From: Erinaceus europaeus | Taxonomy: Eukaryota > Chordata > Mammalia > Eulipotyphla > Erinaceidae | NCBI RefSeq assembly: GCF_950295315.1 | Contig: NC_080164.1 | Location: 114,276,890-114,340,889 of the forward strand | DNA: 64,000 nt | Direction of reading: 5' to 3' | Shown here: piece by piece, positions 1-10,230 of the stretch | Numbering within the stretch: the stretch's first letter is position 1 | How the letters are laid out: every line of letters begins with the position of its first letter | Notes under the pieces: model-generated | What the model saw: the letters and a program-made list of their open reading frames with translations, nothing else | The model's database searches: none | What the model was told of the DNA's origin: nothing | Position numbers and translations under genes: made by a program

Positions 1-119
1 CTCACTTGTGTTTTCTTCAGAGCAATTTTATTATCAGAAACTATCTCAGCCATTTATAGTTCACTGATTATCTGTCTCTCCCCACTCTAATAAAACATCA
101 CAAAAACAGCAACATTTTC

Positions 120-215
120 CACAGGATTTGTCACTTTTACTGAGACTTAAAGCAGTGGCTCACACAGGGTTAGAATTGAATAAATATTTGTTAGATCAGT
201 GAATGAATGCCATCA
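120..215 (+). repeat. L2/MIR-like 3' end remnant
   Basis: The stretch ends in a 'GAATAAATATTTGTTAG...GAATGAATG' pattern typical of the 3' terminus of ancient mammalian L2/MIR elements. It is decayed and short, so the class is uncertain. Confidence 0.4.
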
Positions 216-243
216 TTTTGTTGGACGCCCTTCCTCTAGGGCA

Positions 244-420
244 AGCAGACAGCTCACCTGAATAGTGTACCTTCTTTGTTGTGCACACAAAAGGGTTGAA
301 CCCAGCCCCCACTGAAGGAAGCTTTGGTTCTTTGGCATCTCTCCCTGTCACTCTTTCTATCTGGGGGGGTGGAAGGCAGTGGGAAACAGTTGGCTCAGAG
401 TGGTAAAGCCGCAGTAATCA
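244..420 (+). mobile_element. SINE-G copy (tRNA-derived)
   Basis: An 'AGCTCACCTGAATAGTG' head is followed by GGTTGAACCCAGCCCC (B-box-like) and GGAAGCTTTGG, the signature shared with copies at 19971, 25296 and 41276. It runs into a CA repeat. It is diverged and has no intact promoter boxes. Confidence 0.6.
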
Positions 421-452
421 CACACACACACAAACACACACACACACACACA
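421..452. repeat. (CA)n microsatellite
   Basis: Dinucleotide run with one AAC interruption, at the 3' end of the preceding SINE. Confidence 0.95.
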
Positions 453-1002
453 CCAACTTTTATCTTTCTGTGAACTTTCTGCTTAGTAATTTATTCTAGA
501 ATTTTACTAGAACTATTAAGCTCAGAGCCATGTAAATAGAGTATTTACCCAACAAGGAACATTTCCATTAAATCAGTGGGTGGTAGAAATGATTTTGTGA
601 TTTTTTTTTTAATCTACTGAAATTTTTGGATGGGGAGGAGTAAACAGACAGAGAGGGCATGGAGGGAAGGTGGGAGATAAGAAAAAACAGCAAGACTTAG
701 GAATAGGAGCTTGTTCACCATAAGAAAAAATAACATGATTAAGTGAAAGACATCTAGATTTAACAGGTGATGAAAAGTCTTGCCTAAAGTAAGTTGATGG
801 CACTTGTAAATGTATTTAGCACATCAGTTTTTCCAACCTTCTTTATACATGCAGGCTAATGCTACAAGAACTATTTTATCAACTATACAAGTCTCCCTTG
901 TTTGCATTAACTACTATTAGGCATAGTCTACCTAAGTATCATCATAAACAGTGTATTTTTAAATGTGTGGATGTAGATTTTCTTCCTACTTGATCTTGTA
1001 TA
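453..1002. other. Unannotated AT-rich DNA
   Basis: No repeat family, splice-flanked exon or long open frame recognised. Confidence 0.5.
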
Positions 1003-1172
1003 ATGCTCTTCTTTTTCTTTTTCTGCTTCTTCTTCTTCTTCTTCTTCTTCTTCTTCTTCTTCTTCTCCTTCTCCTTCCTCTTCTTCTCCTCCTCCTCCTC
1101 CTCCTTCTCCTCCTCCCCTTCCTCCTCCTCCTCTTCCTCCTCCTCCTTCTTCTTCTTTTCTTCTTCTTCTGT
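1003..1172. repeat. Polypyrimidine tract (TTC)n/(TCC)n
   Basis: About 170 bases of almost pure C/T: a TTC array, then TCC-rich, then TTC again. Long poly-Glu/Lys and poly-Leu/Phe/Ser open frames across it are low-complexity artefacts. Confidence 0.95.
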
Positions 1173-1372
1173 CAGGACTTTGCTAGTCCTTAGAGACCAC
1201 ATGACTCCACCACACCAAATAGAATTATTTTTTACTTTTTTTCCCCTCTCTCCAGACAGAGAATAAGAGAAGGTTTATGAAGACTCCCCCTGCCTGCTGT
1301 CACCACGTGGCGTCTCAGTTCCTCATACATGGCAAAAGGGACTCTACGTAAGTGAGCCATCGCCCAGCCTCA
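1173..1372 (-). mobile_element. SINE-D copy, antisense
   Basis: The right end reads 'GTGAGCCATCGCCCAGCC', the reverse complement of the GGCTGGGCGATGGCTCAC head. The body is diverged. The adjoining C/T tract may have grown from its tail region. Confidence 0.65.
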
Positions 1373-2129
1373 CCTCATGATACTATTTTCAAAATTTCAA
1401 CTAGAGAAAATGTGTTAAAACATTATTTATTTTATTTGAAAAAAATGTTTGTTATTTGTCCCAACTTTCAATCTCCACAAGTTTGCTAAGCATTCATATT
1501 TCTATTTAATCTGGTGATTAAAACTTTAATCATAGCCATTAAAAAAAAAAACTCCATGTTGACAATGGTTTTTTTTTTACCACTTCCTGTAAATATTGGC
1601 TTGATGAGATAAACACCCTCTTGGCAATATCCTTATATCCACAACAAAATCATAAAACTAGCAGCCACTTTCTGAATCTAGGATAGATGGTATTTTTAGC
1701 TGATTTCCTCATCTGTTCCATATAACCACTCATGCTGGTTAAATAATTTGAGGGAAGAAAGCATTGTCTGAGTCAAAAACTTCATTATCCTAACCTCTGG
1801 CAGTTCTAGATTCTTTTAATTTAGCTTACAATAAAACAACTCATCAATTACTTCAATATAATTTACCATACACTCATTTTTCTTCTCACACAGCTCACAA
1901 CCTTCCCACAGGGCTTGCTAGCATTTGAAGATAGTGCAGACAAAATGTCAAGTAGTGTGATTTTGGGATATGGTCAGAGTTATGAAATCCAAAGTTTTGA
2001 GCTAAGAACCTTGAAAATAATTTTGCCGTCTGATGAGATATACAAAACTGAAGACTATTGATGGGATTCTGGGAAAATAGAACCCCTACATTTGGTGTTA
2101 CACTTTAATTTCTTTCTCTTTTTTTATTT
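1373..2129. other. Unannotated AT-rich DNA
   Basis: No repeat family recognised; short A and T runs near 1541-1580. No coding signal. Confidence 0.5.
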
Positions 2130-2365
2130 TGTCACCAGGTTTATGACTGGGTCTTGCTGCTGGTATGACTCCACCATTCCTGGTTACAATTTTTTTTCCT
2201 TAAGAAAGTCAAAGACAGAGATAGAGAGGAAGAGAATGACAGAGAAGGAGAGACACCTTCAGCACTGCTCCACCACGTATGAAGTCTCCTTCCTGCAGGT
2301 GGGGGCCAGGGTCCTCACACATGATAGCATATGTGCTCTATCGGTGAGCCACCACCCAGGCCCCT
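2130..2365 (-). mobile_element. SINE-D long-form copy, antisense
   Basis: Reverse complement starts GGGGCCTGGGTGGTGGCTCACC and continues through the CTGCAGG box, a C/T-rich segment and the tail. The 91-codon frame across it is repeat-derived. Confidence 0.8.
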
Positions 2366-2664
2366 AAGTTCCCTAAAGTTTCAAAACTCAGACTTCATTT
2401 GTGCACTGTTAAGACTAAGAGCAGAAACCTCGGGTTAGCTGAGAATTTAACAATCTTTTAAGGCATCTGAAACAGTGTTCTGACAATGTATGTCCTGATA
2501 GGTACTAGCCACAACTGTCATTTCTGTTCCTCAGGGACCACATTTAGTGATATTTCACTGTCTATTCAGCAAACTGCCCTGTATTCTCATCCCAGTATCT
2601 ACCCAACCCCCCTTAGTCAAGCTCTCTCAAGCTTCCTGAATCACAGCAAAGGAAAAGGTGAAAA

Positions 2665-3009
2665 GGGGGTGCCCAGTGGTGGCGCACTGGGTTAAGTGCA
2701 CATAGCACAAAGCTCAAGGACCCGAGCAAGGATGCTGGTACAAGTCCCTGGCTCCCCACCTGCAGGGGGAGGCGGTCGCATCCCAAGTGGCAAATCAGGG
2801 CTGCAAGTCTGTCTCTTGATCTCTCTCTCTCACTCTCACTCAATTTCTTTCTCTCTTTCTATCTATCATCTCCCTCCCTCTCTCAATTTCTCTCTGTCCT
2901 ATCCAATAAAGTGGGGAAAAAATGGTAGCCAGGAGCAGTAAATTCATAGCTCCATTATTGAGCCCCAGTGATATCACCCTGGAGGCAAAAAGAAAAAAAG
3001 AAAAAAAAA
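2665..3009 (+). mobile_element. SINE-A long-form copy
   Basis: Head with 'GTGGCGCACTGGGTTAAGTG', a box-B-like GGTACAAGTCCC, CTCCCCACCTGCAGGGG, a C/T tract, GTCCTATCCAATAAA, then the long-form 3' part ending CCTGGAGGC plus an A-rich tail. Old and diverged. Confidence 0.85.
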
Positions 3010-3287
3010 TGCCCCTACCCCACTAGGGAAAGAAAGAAACAGGCTGAGAGGCATGGATCGAACTGCCAATGCCTGTGTTCAACGGAGAAGTAATTACAGA
3101 AGTCAGACTTTGTACTTTCTGCACCCCATAATGATCCTGGGTCTATGCTCCCAGAGGGATAAAGAATAACGAAGCTTCCAATGAAGGGGATGGGATACAG
3201 AGCTCTGGTGGTAGGAATTCTGTGGAACTGTACCTCTCTTATCCTGTGGTCTTGTCCATCATTATTAAATCAATTTTTAAAAAAGGT
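3010..3287 (+). mobile_element. Family T copy, short tail
   Basis: Contains CCCACTAGGGAAAGA, CAATTACAGAAG, 'CTCCCAGAGGGATAAAGAAT', GGTGGTAGGAATTC and ends TTAAAAAAGG. It is 5'-truncated, as expected of LINE-type retroposition, and abuts the SINE-A tail. Confidence 0.75.
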
Positions 3288-3394
3288 GAAAGAGAAAGGT
3301 TTAGTGAAAGACTGTGGAGGACCCTCAGGGCAGAGCTCTGAAAGCACCAGGAGAAGCTCACTAGGTGTTATTGATAATAATATGGAGGAAGCTT

Positions 3395-3577
3395 AGTTTT
3401 CTTTTTACAGAAAGATATTTTGAGGTGCAGGGAGTTAGAGAGGGAGAGAGAAAGAGAGACACCTGTTTTACCATTCATGATGCTCCCCCCCTGCTGGTGG
3501 GAACTGATGACTTGAACCAAGGTCCTTGAACATGGCAACATGTATGCTCTTCTGGGACACACTGCCAACCAAGGAAG
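3395..3577 (-). mobile_element. SINE-D-like copy, antisense
   Basis: Reverse complement has CATGTTGCCATG, CCCACCAGCAGGGG and a CTCTCTTTCTCTCTCCC tract. Matches the copy at 16280. Confidence 0.7.
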
Positions 3578-4079
3578 TTTATTTTCATGTCAAAAAGATC
3601 CAATATACATTAAGCCAGTAATAACAAACTGATAACCTTGTGCCAAGGGAAGCTCTAAGTTATAAAATAAGATAGATTTCATCAACTCACACAGAAACAG
3701 AGTATTAAATTCTACCCTAAACCAGTAATAAGAACTTTATTCCCCTCACCATATTCCAACCCAATGACTGCTTTCTCCAACCCTTTCAAAGCGGCCTTTG
3801 TCCTTTGAATGTCAGAGTGGTGCCTTCTGAGGTCTTGGGACCAGACTGCTTGAGCTGTAAGTGTCCAGCCCTGGTAAGTCAGTCTCAGAGCGAGGCGAAT
3901 CCTGGCCCACAGGACATGCCTTTGTTAAGTCAGAAACAAAGAAGATGCTGATGGCAAATGGCAAACCACTTAGTGAGACTTGGCTGGCAGGGAACAGTGA
4001 AGTTGAGATATTGTGTTTCCACTTTGTATGATTCACATCTCACAAATAAAAATAATAATAAAAGAAAATCCTCACCACC
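3578..4079. other. Unannotated unique DNA
   Basis: No recognised repeat or coding signal. Confidence 0.5.
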
Positions 4080-4235
4080 AAGGCAGCCAGAGAGACTTCA
4101 CCAGGTAGGCACCCTGCCTTGCCTGCACACAGCCCTGGTTTGAATCCTGGCACCACATGGGTGGTGTTACGGCACCAGAGGAAACTCTGGTGTAGTGGTT
4201 TTTTTTTCTCTGAATCTCTCTGAATGAGAAAGTGA
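4080..4235 (+). mobile_element. tRNA-derived SINE fragment (G/C-like)
   Basis: GGTTTGAATCCTGGCACCACATGG resembles a SINE B-box region, followed by GAGGAAACTCTGGTG and a T-run. Diverged; subfamily uncertain. Confidence 0.5.
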
Positions 4236-4240
4236 CTCTT

Positions 4241-4893
4241 TACTTCATGGTTCCTGTTCATTAGCCATTTTATCTTGCTTTATATTTGGCCACCTTCCAG
4301 ACACCAAGTTGCAGACACTTTTATGATGCCATCCTGACTTCCTTAGGTGGACGACCTCACCAATGTGTCCTGGAACCTCACCTCTCCAGAGCCCTGCCCC
4401 ACTAGGGAAAGACAGAAATAGTCTGGGGGTATGGGTCAACTAGCCAACAACCATGTCCGGTGGAAAAGCAGTTACAGAAGCCAGGTCTTCCACCTGCTGT
4501 ACCCCATAAAGAATTTTGATCCATATTCCCAGTGGGAGAGAAGTGATAAGAGGAAGAGGATAAGTGGGCTCTGAACTCCAGCTCCATCAGAACTCGGAGA
4601 GAAAAGAAGAGAAAGAGAGGGACATTTAGTATAGTGATAAGGTTATGTGTAGTTTGGAAAGGAAGAGAAGGTGGGACAATGGGGGGGGACAATTATACAA
4701 ATCTATATAACAGGCAGTTGTAGAGATAATGATTAATATCTGCAACATTAGGAAAACTTCTGTAGCTTCCAATAAAGGATTTGGGTATTCAGAAGTCTAG
4801 TGGTAGGGTGAGAACAGGGTGGAATTATACTCCTATTGAGATTTAATTTTGTAAATCAATTTTAAATCACTAATAAAAATTTAAAAAGAAAAA
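4241..4893 (+). mobile_element. Family T copy, long tail
   Basis: Starts near GGTTCCTGTTCATTAGCCATTTT, like position 39760. Continues through CCCACTAGGGAAAGACAG and then the long-tail module (AACTCCAGCTCCATCAG), and ends TCACTAATAAAAATTTAAAAAG. Confidence 0.8.
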
Positions 4894-4944
4894 AAGTGAA
4901 AGAGAAAGTGGCTCTGAGTAGTGAAATCGCACATGTGTGAGCTC

Positions 4945-4956
4945 CTGATGATGATA

Positions 4957-4999
<43 letters not shown>
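4945..4999. repeat. (TGA)n microsatellite
   Basis: Near-perfect ATG/TGA trinucleotide array. It reads as poly-His on the minus strand, which is not a gene. Confidence 0.95.
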
Positions 5000-5000
<1 letters not shown>

Positions 5001-5477
5001 ACTCACTCAATAAAATCCCACCACCTTCACAACCCAGGCCCTTTGTTTTTGCCTTTGAGCATGTAGTAGCAGCTTTCAGGTGTAGTGAAGGTTGGAAACA
5101 GAGCCTCTGGCCCCTCACTTGAATGTTCCTCTGGCCTCTGTGACAATACCTTCTATAACGAAGGATGATCTGGGGACAATTCTCTTTACTAAGCAAGATA
5201 CCCCCGATTTCTCTTCTGCAGGTATCAGTTCCTCTCTGAAGAAGCACTTTGGCTTCTTGAGACTCCCTGGAAGACCAAAGGTCTGGAAGACAGGGATACA
5301 GCTGCCCTGCCTGGTGCTGACTTCCCTCCAGCAATGCCACAGTCAGCCACCTCCATCCCACCTATCATCCCACCTATCCCCCACTCCACCACCACCACCC
5401 CCAGTTTCCAGAGCCTCAGAACCTACTGAACATGGCAAAGCCTTTTCTAGTACTGGAAATTTTTCAGGGACTCTAGA
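5000..5477. other. Unique DNA with an open frame of doubtful meaning
   Basis: A 151-codon frame (5092-5547, +) is open here and a 163-codon frame (4870-5361) is open on the other strand. The first runs into a family T tail and the second into the TGA array. A TTTCTCTTCTGCAG acceptor-like site ends at 5221. I do not recognise the product; chance is the likelier explanation. Confidence 0.3.
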
Positions 5478-5664
5478 CAGAGCAACTATGTATAAATGTA
5501 GACAGATAGTTGTAGAGAAGATGGTTGGCCTAAGTCTAAAACTTTAGGGGAACTGTGATGGATTACAGTGGGGAGAATGAAGATTCAGAACTCTGATGGT
5601 GGGAATGGTGTGGATTCAAACCCATGTTGACATGTAATTCTGTAATATAAAAACATAAAAAATA

Positions 5665-5711
<47 letters not shown>

Positions 5712-5712
5712 G
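5478..5712 (+). mobile_element. Family T long-tail 3' end with (AAAT)n tail
   Basis: Matches 40590-40745: GTATAAATGTAGACAGA, AACTTTAGGGGAACTGTG, 'GGTGGGAATGGTGTGGATT'. The A-rich tail has become an AAAT array (about 5660-5711). Confidence 0.85.
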
Positions 5713-5789
5713 TGTATGCAAACAGGCCTTGCAATTTGAGAATGCAGGCTGCATGGAGTTCCCATCCTTCAGCCTTTACTTGACAGCTC

Positions 5790-6540
5790 TTCAACAGGGC
5801 CTGCCCCCCCCCACCCCCCAGCCCACAGCTGCTGAAAGAGAAGTGAGGGGGGCCCGCTGGGGGTGGAGGCAGAGGCTGGCACTTCGGGAGGAGGAGGATT
5901 CTTCAGGGCCCCAGACCTAGCCCAGGACTCGACATTCCGGCTGCTCTGGAGCGATCTGGCACCGCTGCAGCACTTAACCTGCCTTTGCCTTTCTGCAGAC
6001 ACCTGCCCCGACAGACTAAACAAACAGGGATTCTCCACTGCGCAAAAGTCGCTTCTTTCACCCGCGCTCCCATCTGTTAAAAAGCCTTTGTCTGGCGAGT
6101 GTTGGGCGAGCTGGGCAGCGGGAGCAGTCACATACTGAATGGCCCCCTTTCCCCCTCATCAAAAGTCCTCGTTAGCATTTTCTTTTCTCCCCGGTTTCTA
6201 GCGCCTGATTTATTCATTGGTTTCACCTCTTCTCCCCTCCCCCTTGGTTCAGCGGGAGAGACTTCTTGTCTTGGGTTTCTCAGGGGTCATGTCTTTTCAG
6301 TCACCGGGACAATACCCGCTGCTGGCACCTGCTTCCAGATCCAATCAGCCATATTGTGAACACATCCTGCCAGAGGATTGTTCCCCCTTTTGCTCGGCTT
6401 TGTTGCCAATTTCATGCCATGTATTGCTCCATGTTTTGTGCTTCATGAAGCTGTCACGGGCATAAAAGTGGCCTGACCAGGGTCGTAGTAAAAGGGGTGG
6501 GAATGAAGCAGCCACCAAAATGTTGAGCAGGCCACCCACC
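5790..6540. promoter_or_regulatory. CpG-enriched unique block, candidate regulatory DNA
   Basis: No repeat signature. I count about two dozen CpGs, against very few in flanking DNA. Motifs include ETS-like TTCCGG, a CCAAT box in ATCCAATCAGCC, a CArG-like CCATATTGTG and a TATA-like CATAAAAG at 6461. Its role as an enhancer or weak promoter is inference. The open frames here are not linked to any recognised protein. Confidence 0.4.
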
Positions 6541-6544
6541 GTCC

Positions 6545-6547
6545 ACA

Positions 6548-6592
<45 letters not shown>
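6545..6592. repeat. (CA)n microsatellite
   Basis: Long CA run, with degenerate CA-rich DNA continuing to about 6690. Confidence 0.95.
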
Positions 6593-6596
<4 letters not shown>

Positions 6597-6957
6597 CCCA
6601 CACTCACTCAGCCCACACACACACACCCAGGATCCCCAACACAAACTCATAGTGCCTCCCAAATACACTCAAAATGTACAAGTGCAAAACTCTGTCATGC
6701 CCCACACAACTCTCCTGAGTCACAGCTGATACACAAACACACACCTCAGAGGCCCCTTTCCTCTCTTCAGATTTGCAACCTCTCTCCTGAAGTCATGCTT
6801 CACAGGGATAAAGAGTTTCACCATGAGCCATGGGAGTTGAATCCCTTCAGAAAGAAAAGGAATAGCTTGAGTTTGGGCTAGTGGAGGCTGTGTGAGTTAA
6901 AGAATGCATTTTCTGTTTTTGTTTTGCTTTGTTTTGTTTCTCCTTAAACATTTCTAG
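6593..6957. other. Unannotated DNA
   Basis: CA-rich start, then unique sequence with a TTTTG-rich patch near 6915. No gene seen. Confidence 0.5.

Positions 6958-6999
<42 letters not shown>
6958..6999. repeat. (TA)n microsatellite
   Basis: About 20 TA units, self-complementary and prone to cruciform extrusion. Confidence 0.95.
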
Positions 7000-7000
<1 letters not shown>

Positions 7001-7693
7001 ACTTATTTTTGTGTGTGTGGTTTTAAAAGGATATACTAAAAATTACTTTATAAGACAAATTTATTTTTAGGGAGCACCAGTATGAGAGTACATTCTCACC
7101 TTTGAGGCAGCAGCCTCCCTTAAACAATTAATAATCACAGGCCACATCAAGGAAAGTACAGAGAGACCTCATACATTGGGGAGGTAATCTCCCCAATGGA
7201 GCTTCTGGGGGAGAGGAGTGTTTCCACTCATCAAGAGGCTCTTTGTAAACTGGGGATTAGCAGCCAGAGCACAAAAGACTAAACTCCATAGCAAAGCATT
7301 GCCAAAACCCAGCCCTGAGAGCTGAGGGAAGCTGGGGTTACAGGTACCACCACTACCCTCAGCCCCAGCCTGGGGTTGAATTGGGTCTGACTGACTGCTG
7401 GACAACAACCAGCAGAGGTTGAAGTGCCTTTCTCTTCTGTGTTACGAAGAGAAACAGAGACTGAACATTCAAAACCCACTGGGTGAAAATATTAATGATG
7501 AGTCCACATTTCATTTCTGTAATGCATTATTTTCCTTTTTTATTTCAAAAAGTTCCAGAGATTGTTCCACGTAGCTTCTTTACAATGTGTAATATCTGCA
7601 CTTATATATTCCCGTGTTTTTCTGCAGCACTGTGAGTAGGCCCCCTCACTTTTTTTTTTGATAGGTGCATTTTATTTTTGATGAATACATTTT
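7000..7693. other. Unannotated unique DNA with a 10-bp-arm palindrome
   Basis: No repeat family or gene recognised. A perfect inverted repeat lies at 7174-7198. Confidence 0.5.
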
Positions 7694-7736
7694 GTGTGTA
7701 CACGCATGTGCGTGCACACACACACACACACACACC
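7694..7736. repeat. Alternating purine-pyrimidine (TG/CA) tract
   Basis: GTGTGTACACGCATGTGCGTG followed by a CA run. Alternating composition is compatible with Z-DNA. Confidence 0.85.
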
Positions 7737-7865
7737 AAATAGGAAAGTGTAGAGGTGCATGTGAGGATAAAGGTTGCACATGAGGGTGACTCTCCTCATC
7801 GTCTCCCCATCTTTAACACACTCACACAGAAAGCTGTTGTACTGACCAACCTGACTTCCATCTCT

Positions 7866-7966
7866 GGGCAGGGGAGGTGGTTCAGAGCTACAGCCCAGAA
7901 CTTACATGAGTGAGGCCTTGAGTTTGGTCCCTGACAATGTATCTGCATCTCTCAATAAATATTACG
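7866..7966 (+). mobile_element. SINE-H fragment
   Basis: GGGGAGGTGGTTCAGAGC head and AGTTTGGTCCCTGAC B-box-like segment, ending CTCTCAATAAATATT. Confidence 0.6.
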
Positions 7967-8017
7967 TAAGTAACATCTTTTTTTCAATATTTCAACATTT
8001 TAATAAGCAAAAGACAT

Positions 8018-8118
8018 GGCAAGATAGCTCAGTAGGTGGGCACATGGCTTGCATGCCTAAAGTCCCAGGCACCACCTTTATTGTAGAGTTGCACAGTGCC
8101 CTCTAGCTCTTCTTCCTT

Positions 8119-8154
<36 letters not shown>

Positions 8155-8180
8155 TCTCAGGAACAAATAAAGTAAATCCT
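8018..8180 (+). mobile_element. SINE-H copy with (CT)n
   Basis: AAGATAGCTCAGTAGGTGGGC head (box-A-like), AGTCCCAGGCACCACC, then a CT microsatellite (about 8120-8150) and an AACAAATAAAG tail. Confidence 0.75.
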
Positions 8181-8385
8181 AAACTATAAGATCTTCATTC
8201 ACAGGGAGTTAGGAGTTTTGCCACAAAAAGACATCACAAAACTGCAAATCTGAAACTAATGCATTAAAGCATGACAAATGTTTGATTATTTTGTTTATTC
8301 GCCACCTTGTTTTTTGTTACTTATTTGCTTGTTACTAGGAATGTCACTGGAGTTCAGTTCTTGCATGATTCCACTATTTCTGATA

Positions 8386-8745
8386 ACATTTTTAAAAATT
8401 TTATTCATGTAAATCAATTTAATACTGATTTACATAATTACAACATAACAGGGGTACAACTCCACACCACTCCCACCACCAGAGTTCTGTATCCCCATTC
8501 CCTCCATTGGAAGCTACAGCAGTTTTCCTAAGGTTGCAGATATGGGTTAACTATTATTTCTACAACTGTCTGTCTCTATTTGTATATATTTGCCCATTAT
8601 TTTCTACAGTCTCATCTTTTCTTCCTTTCCAGTTACACATACACCTACTACTACATCCAAATATCCCTCCCTTTTTCCTCTTTTCTCTCTGGGTCCTGAT
8701 GGAGTTAGAGTTCACAGCCCCCTGGCTGATGACCAGTTTATTATA
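8386..8745 (-). mobile_element. Family T copy, long tail, antisense
   Basis: Begins with the complemented A-rich tail, then CCACACCACTCCCACCACCAG and GGAAGCTACAGCAG, then the long-tail module to CTGATGGAGTTAGAG. It forms an inverted pair with the copy at 8885. Confidence 0.85.
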
Positions 8746-8860
8746 TTTGGTAAAAGACAGAAATAGAGAAAATGATAGAGAGGCAAAGAGATACTTGCAG
8801 CACTGTTTTACCACTCATGAAATTTCCTCCTGCAGCTAGGAGCATTAAGTTTTTAGCATT
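8746..8860 (-). mobile_element. SINE-D fragment, antisense
   Basis: AAGACAGAAATAGAGAAAATG, ACTTGCAGCACTG and ACCACTCATGAAATTTCCTC are the reverse-strand SINE-D body; the head is missing. Confidence 0.6.
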
Positions 8861-8884
8861 TGTTTCCACCACTAGTTCCATCAA

Positions 8885-9335
8885 TAAGGTAAAGATACTT
8901 CTGAAGCAATTACAAAAGCCAGAACTCCCACCTTCTGCATTCCATAAAAAACTTTGGACTATACTCCCAAGTAGGAGAAATGATAGGGGACAATGACCAG
9001 AGGTTTCTAAACTCCAACTCCATCAGGACCAGGAGAGAGAGAAGAGGAAAGAAGGAGGGACAATCACAAGTAGTGATAAGTATAGATGTGACTTAGAAAG
9101 GGAGAGAAGGCAGAACCATAGAAAAAATGGGCAAATACATATAACTATAGAGAGATAGTTATAGGAATAATAGCTCACATCTGTGACCTTAGGAGAACTA
9201 CTATAGTTTCCAATGGAAGGAATGGGGATACGGAACTCTGGTAGTGGGAACAGTGCAGAATTATCTCCCTGTTATCTTATAACTTTGTAAATTAATATTA
9301 AGTCACTAATAAAATTATTTTTAAAAAAAGAAATA
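8885..9335 (+). mobile_element. Family T copy, long tail
   Basis: GAAGCAATTACAAAAGCCAG, CTCCAACTCCATCAGGACC, GGAACTCTGGTAGTGGGAAC, ending TCACTAATAAAATTATTTTT plus A-tail. Confidence 0.85.
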
Positions 9336-9664
9336 GATACTTCCTACTGAATGCACAGGTTGGACAATTTTTTATCAAAATGATGAATTGTGAAAACCCA
9401 GGTAAAGACTATTATAGCTGAAGTGGAATAGCTTTTGCTTCTCTGCAGGAAACTGCAAGGAGCAGGAGAAAGCTGCTCTGGGAAGGAAGTGGAGAGGAGG
9501 TTCTGAGGAAGACAGCAGGACAGAGTCCTGTAGTCTCTGTGGTGTGGGTTAGGGTCACTGGAGAAAGTCTCTCTATTCTAGACCCTTGACTGGCCTGTGA
9601 AGTTCTACCATAAGCTTTATTTTAACAGCCAAAAACTTGAATCCTAACTTTAAACAAGACAGTC
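9336..9664. other. Unannotated unique DNA
   Basis: No repeat or gene recognised. Confidence 0.5.
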
Positions 9665-9796
9665 AATGATAGACTAAATGTTTGTACCCAAAGCCCAAAA
9701 TCATACATTGAAGCCCTAATCCTCAGTGTAGCTGTCCTTGGAGAGGGAAACTCTAGGGGAGGAAGTCATTGAGGTACTAGGGTAGGACTTTTTATA

Positions 9797-9828
<32 letters not shown>

Positions 9829-10010
9829 AGTGGGTAGAAACAGAGAGAAAATGAGAGGGGAGTGGAAGGGGGAGAGGGAGAGAGGCAGAGAGACACCTGC
9901 AGCCCTGCTTCTCCATTTGTGAAGCTTTCCCTCTGCTGGTGGGGGGATCTAGGGTGGGACATTAAGCTAACAGGATGAGTGTCCTTATGAGAAGAGACTC
10001 TACAGAGGGA

Positions 10011-10012
<2 letters not shown>
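9665..10012 (+). mobile_element. Probable MaLR (MLT-like) LTR remnant
   Basis: 'AATGTTTGTACCCAAAGCCC', CATTGAAGCCCTAATCC and GTGTCCTTATGAGAAGAGAC resemble the ancient MaLR LTR pattern of placental mammals. Split by the SINE at 9789-9948. Family named from memory. Confidence 0.45.
9789..9948 (-). mobile_element. SINE-D copy, antisense, with target duplication
   Basis: Flanked by CTAGGGTAGGAC (9777-9788) and CTAGGGTGGGAC (9949-9960), a 12-bp duplication with one mismatch. Tail expanded as (TTTA)n at 9802-9828. 5'-truncated. Confidence 0.8.

Positions 10013-10013
<1 letters not shown>

Positions 10014-10052
<39 letters not shown>
10014..10052. repeat. (CA)n microsatellite
   Basis: CA dinucleotide run between the MaLR-like remnant and a SINE-A tail. 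Confidence 0.95.
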
Positions 10053-10054
<2 letters not shown>

Positions 10055-10230
10055 AAGAAGTATATATCTTTCCCACTCTCTGTCTTCCCCTCCTCTCTAC
10101 ATTTCTCTCTGTTCTATCCAATAACAATGACATCAATAACAACAACAATAATAACTACAACAATAAAACAACAAGGGCAACAAAAGGGAATAAATAAATA
10201 TAAAAATATATATTTAAAAAAATAAGAAGA
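10053..10230 (+). mobile_element. SINE-A 3' part, 5'-truncated
   Basis: TCTCTGTCTTCCCCTCC, TCTATCCAATAACAATGACA, AACAACAAGGGCAACAAAAG and an AATAAATAAA tail. No head, so no pol III promoter. Confidence 0.85.

Noticed and set aside
942..1266. Glu/Lys-rich, Leu-rich and Phe/Ser-rich open frames
   Set aside because: They are translations of one polypyrimidine/polypurine tract in different frames; no gene context.
4870..5361. 163-codon minus frame with a poly-His run
   Set aside because: The His run is the TGA microsatellite and the end is a family T tail; no known domain.
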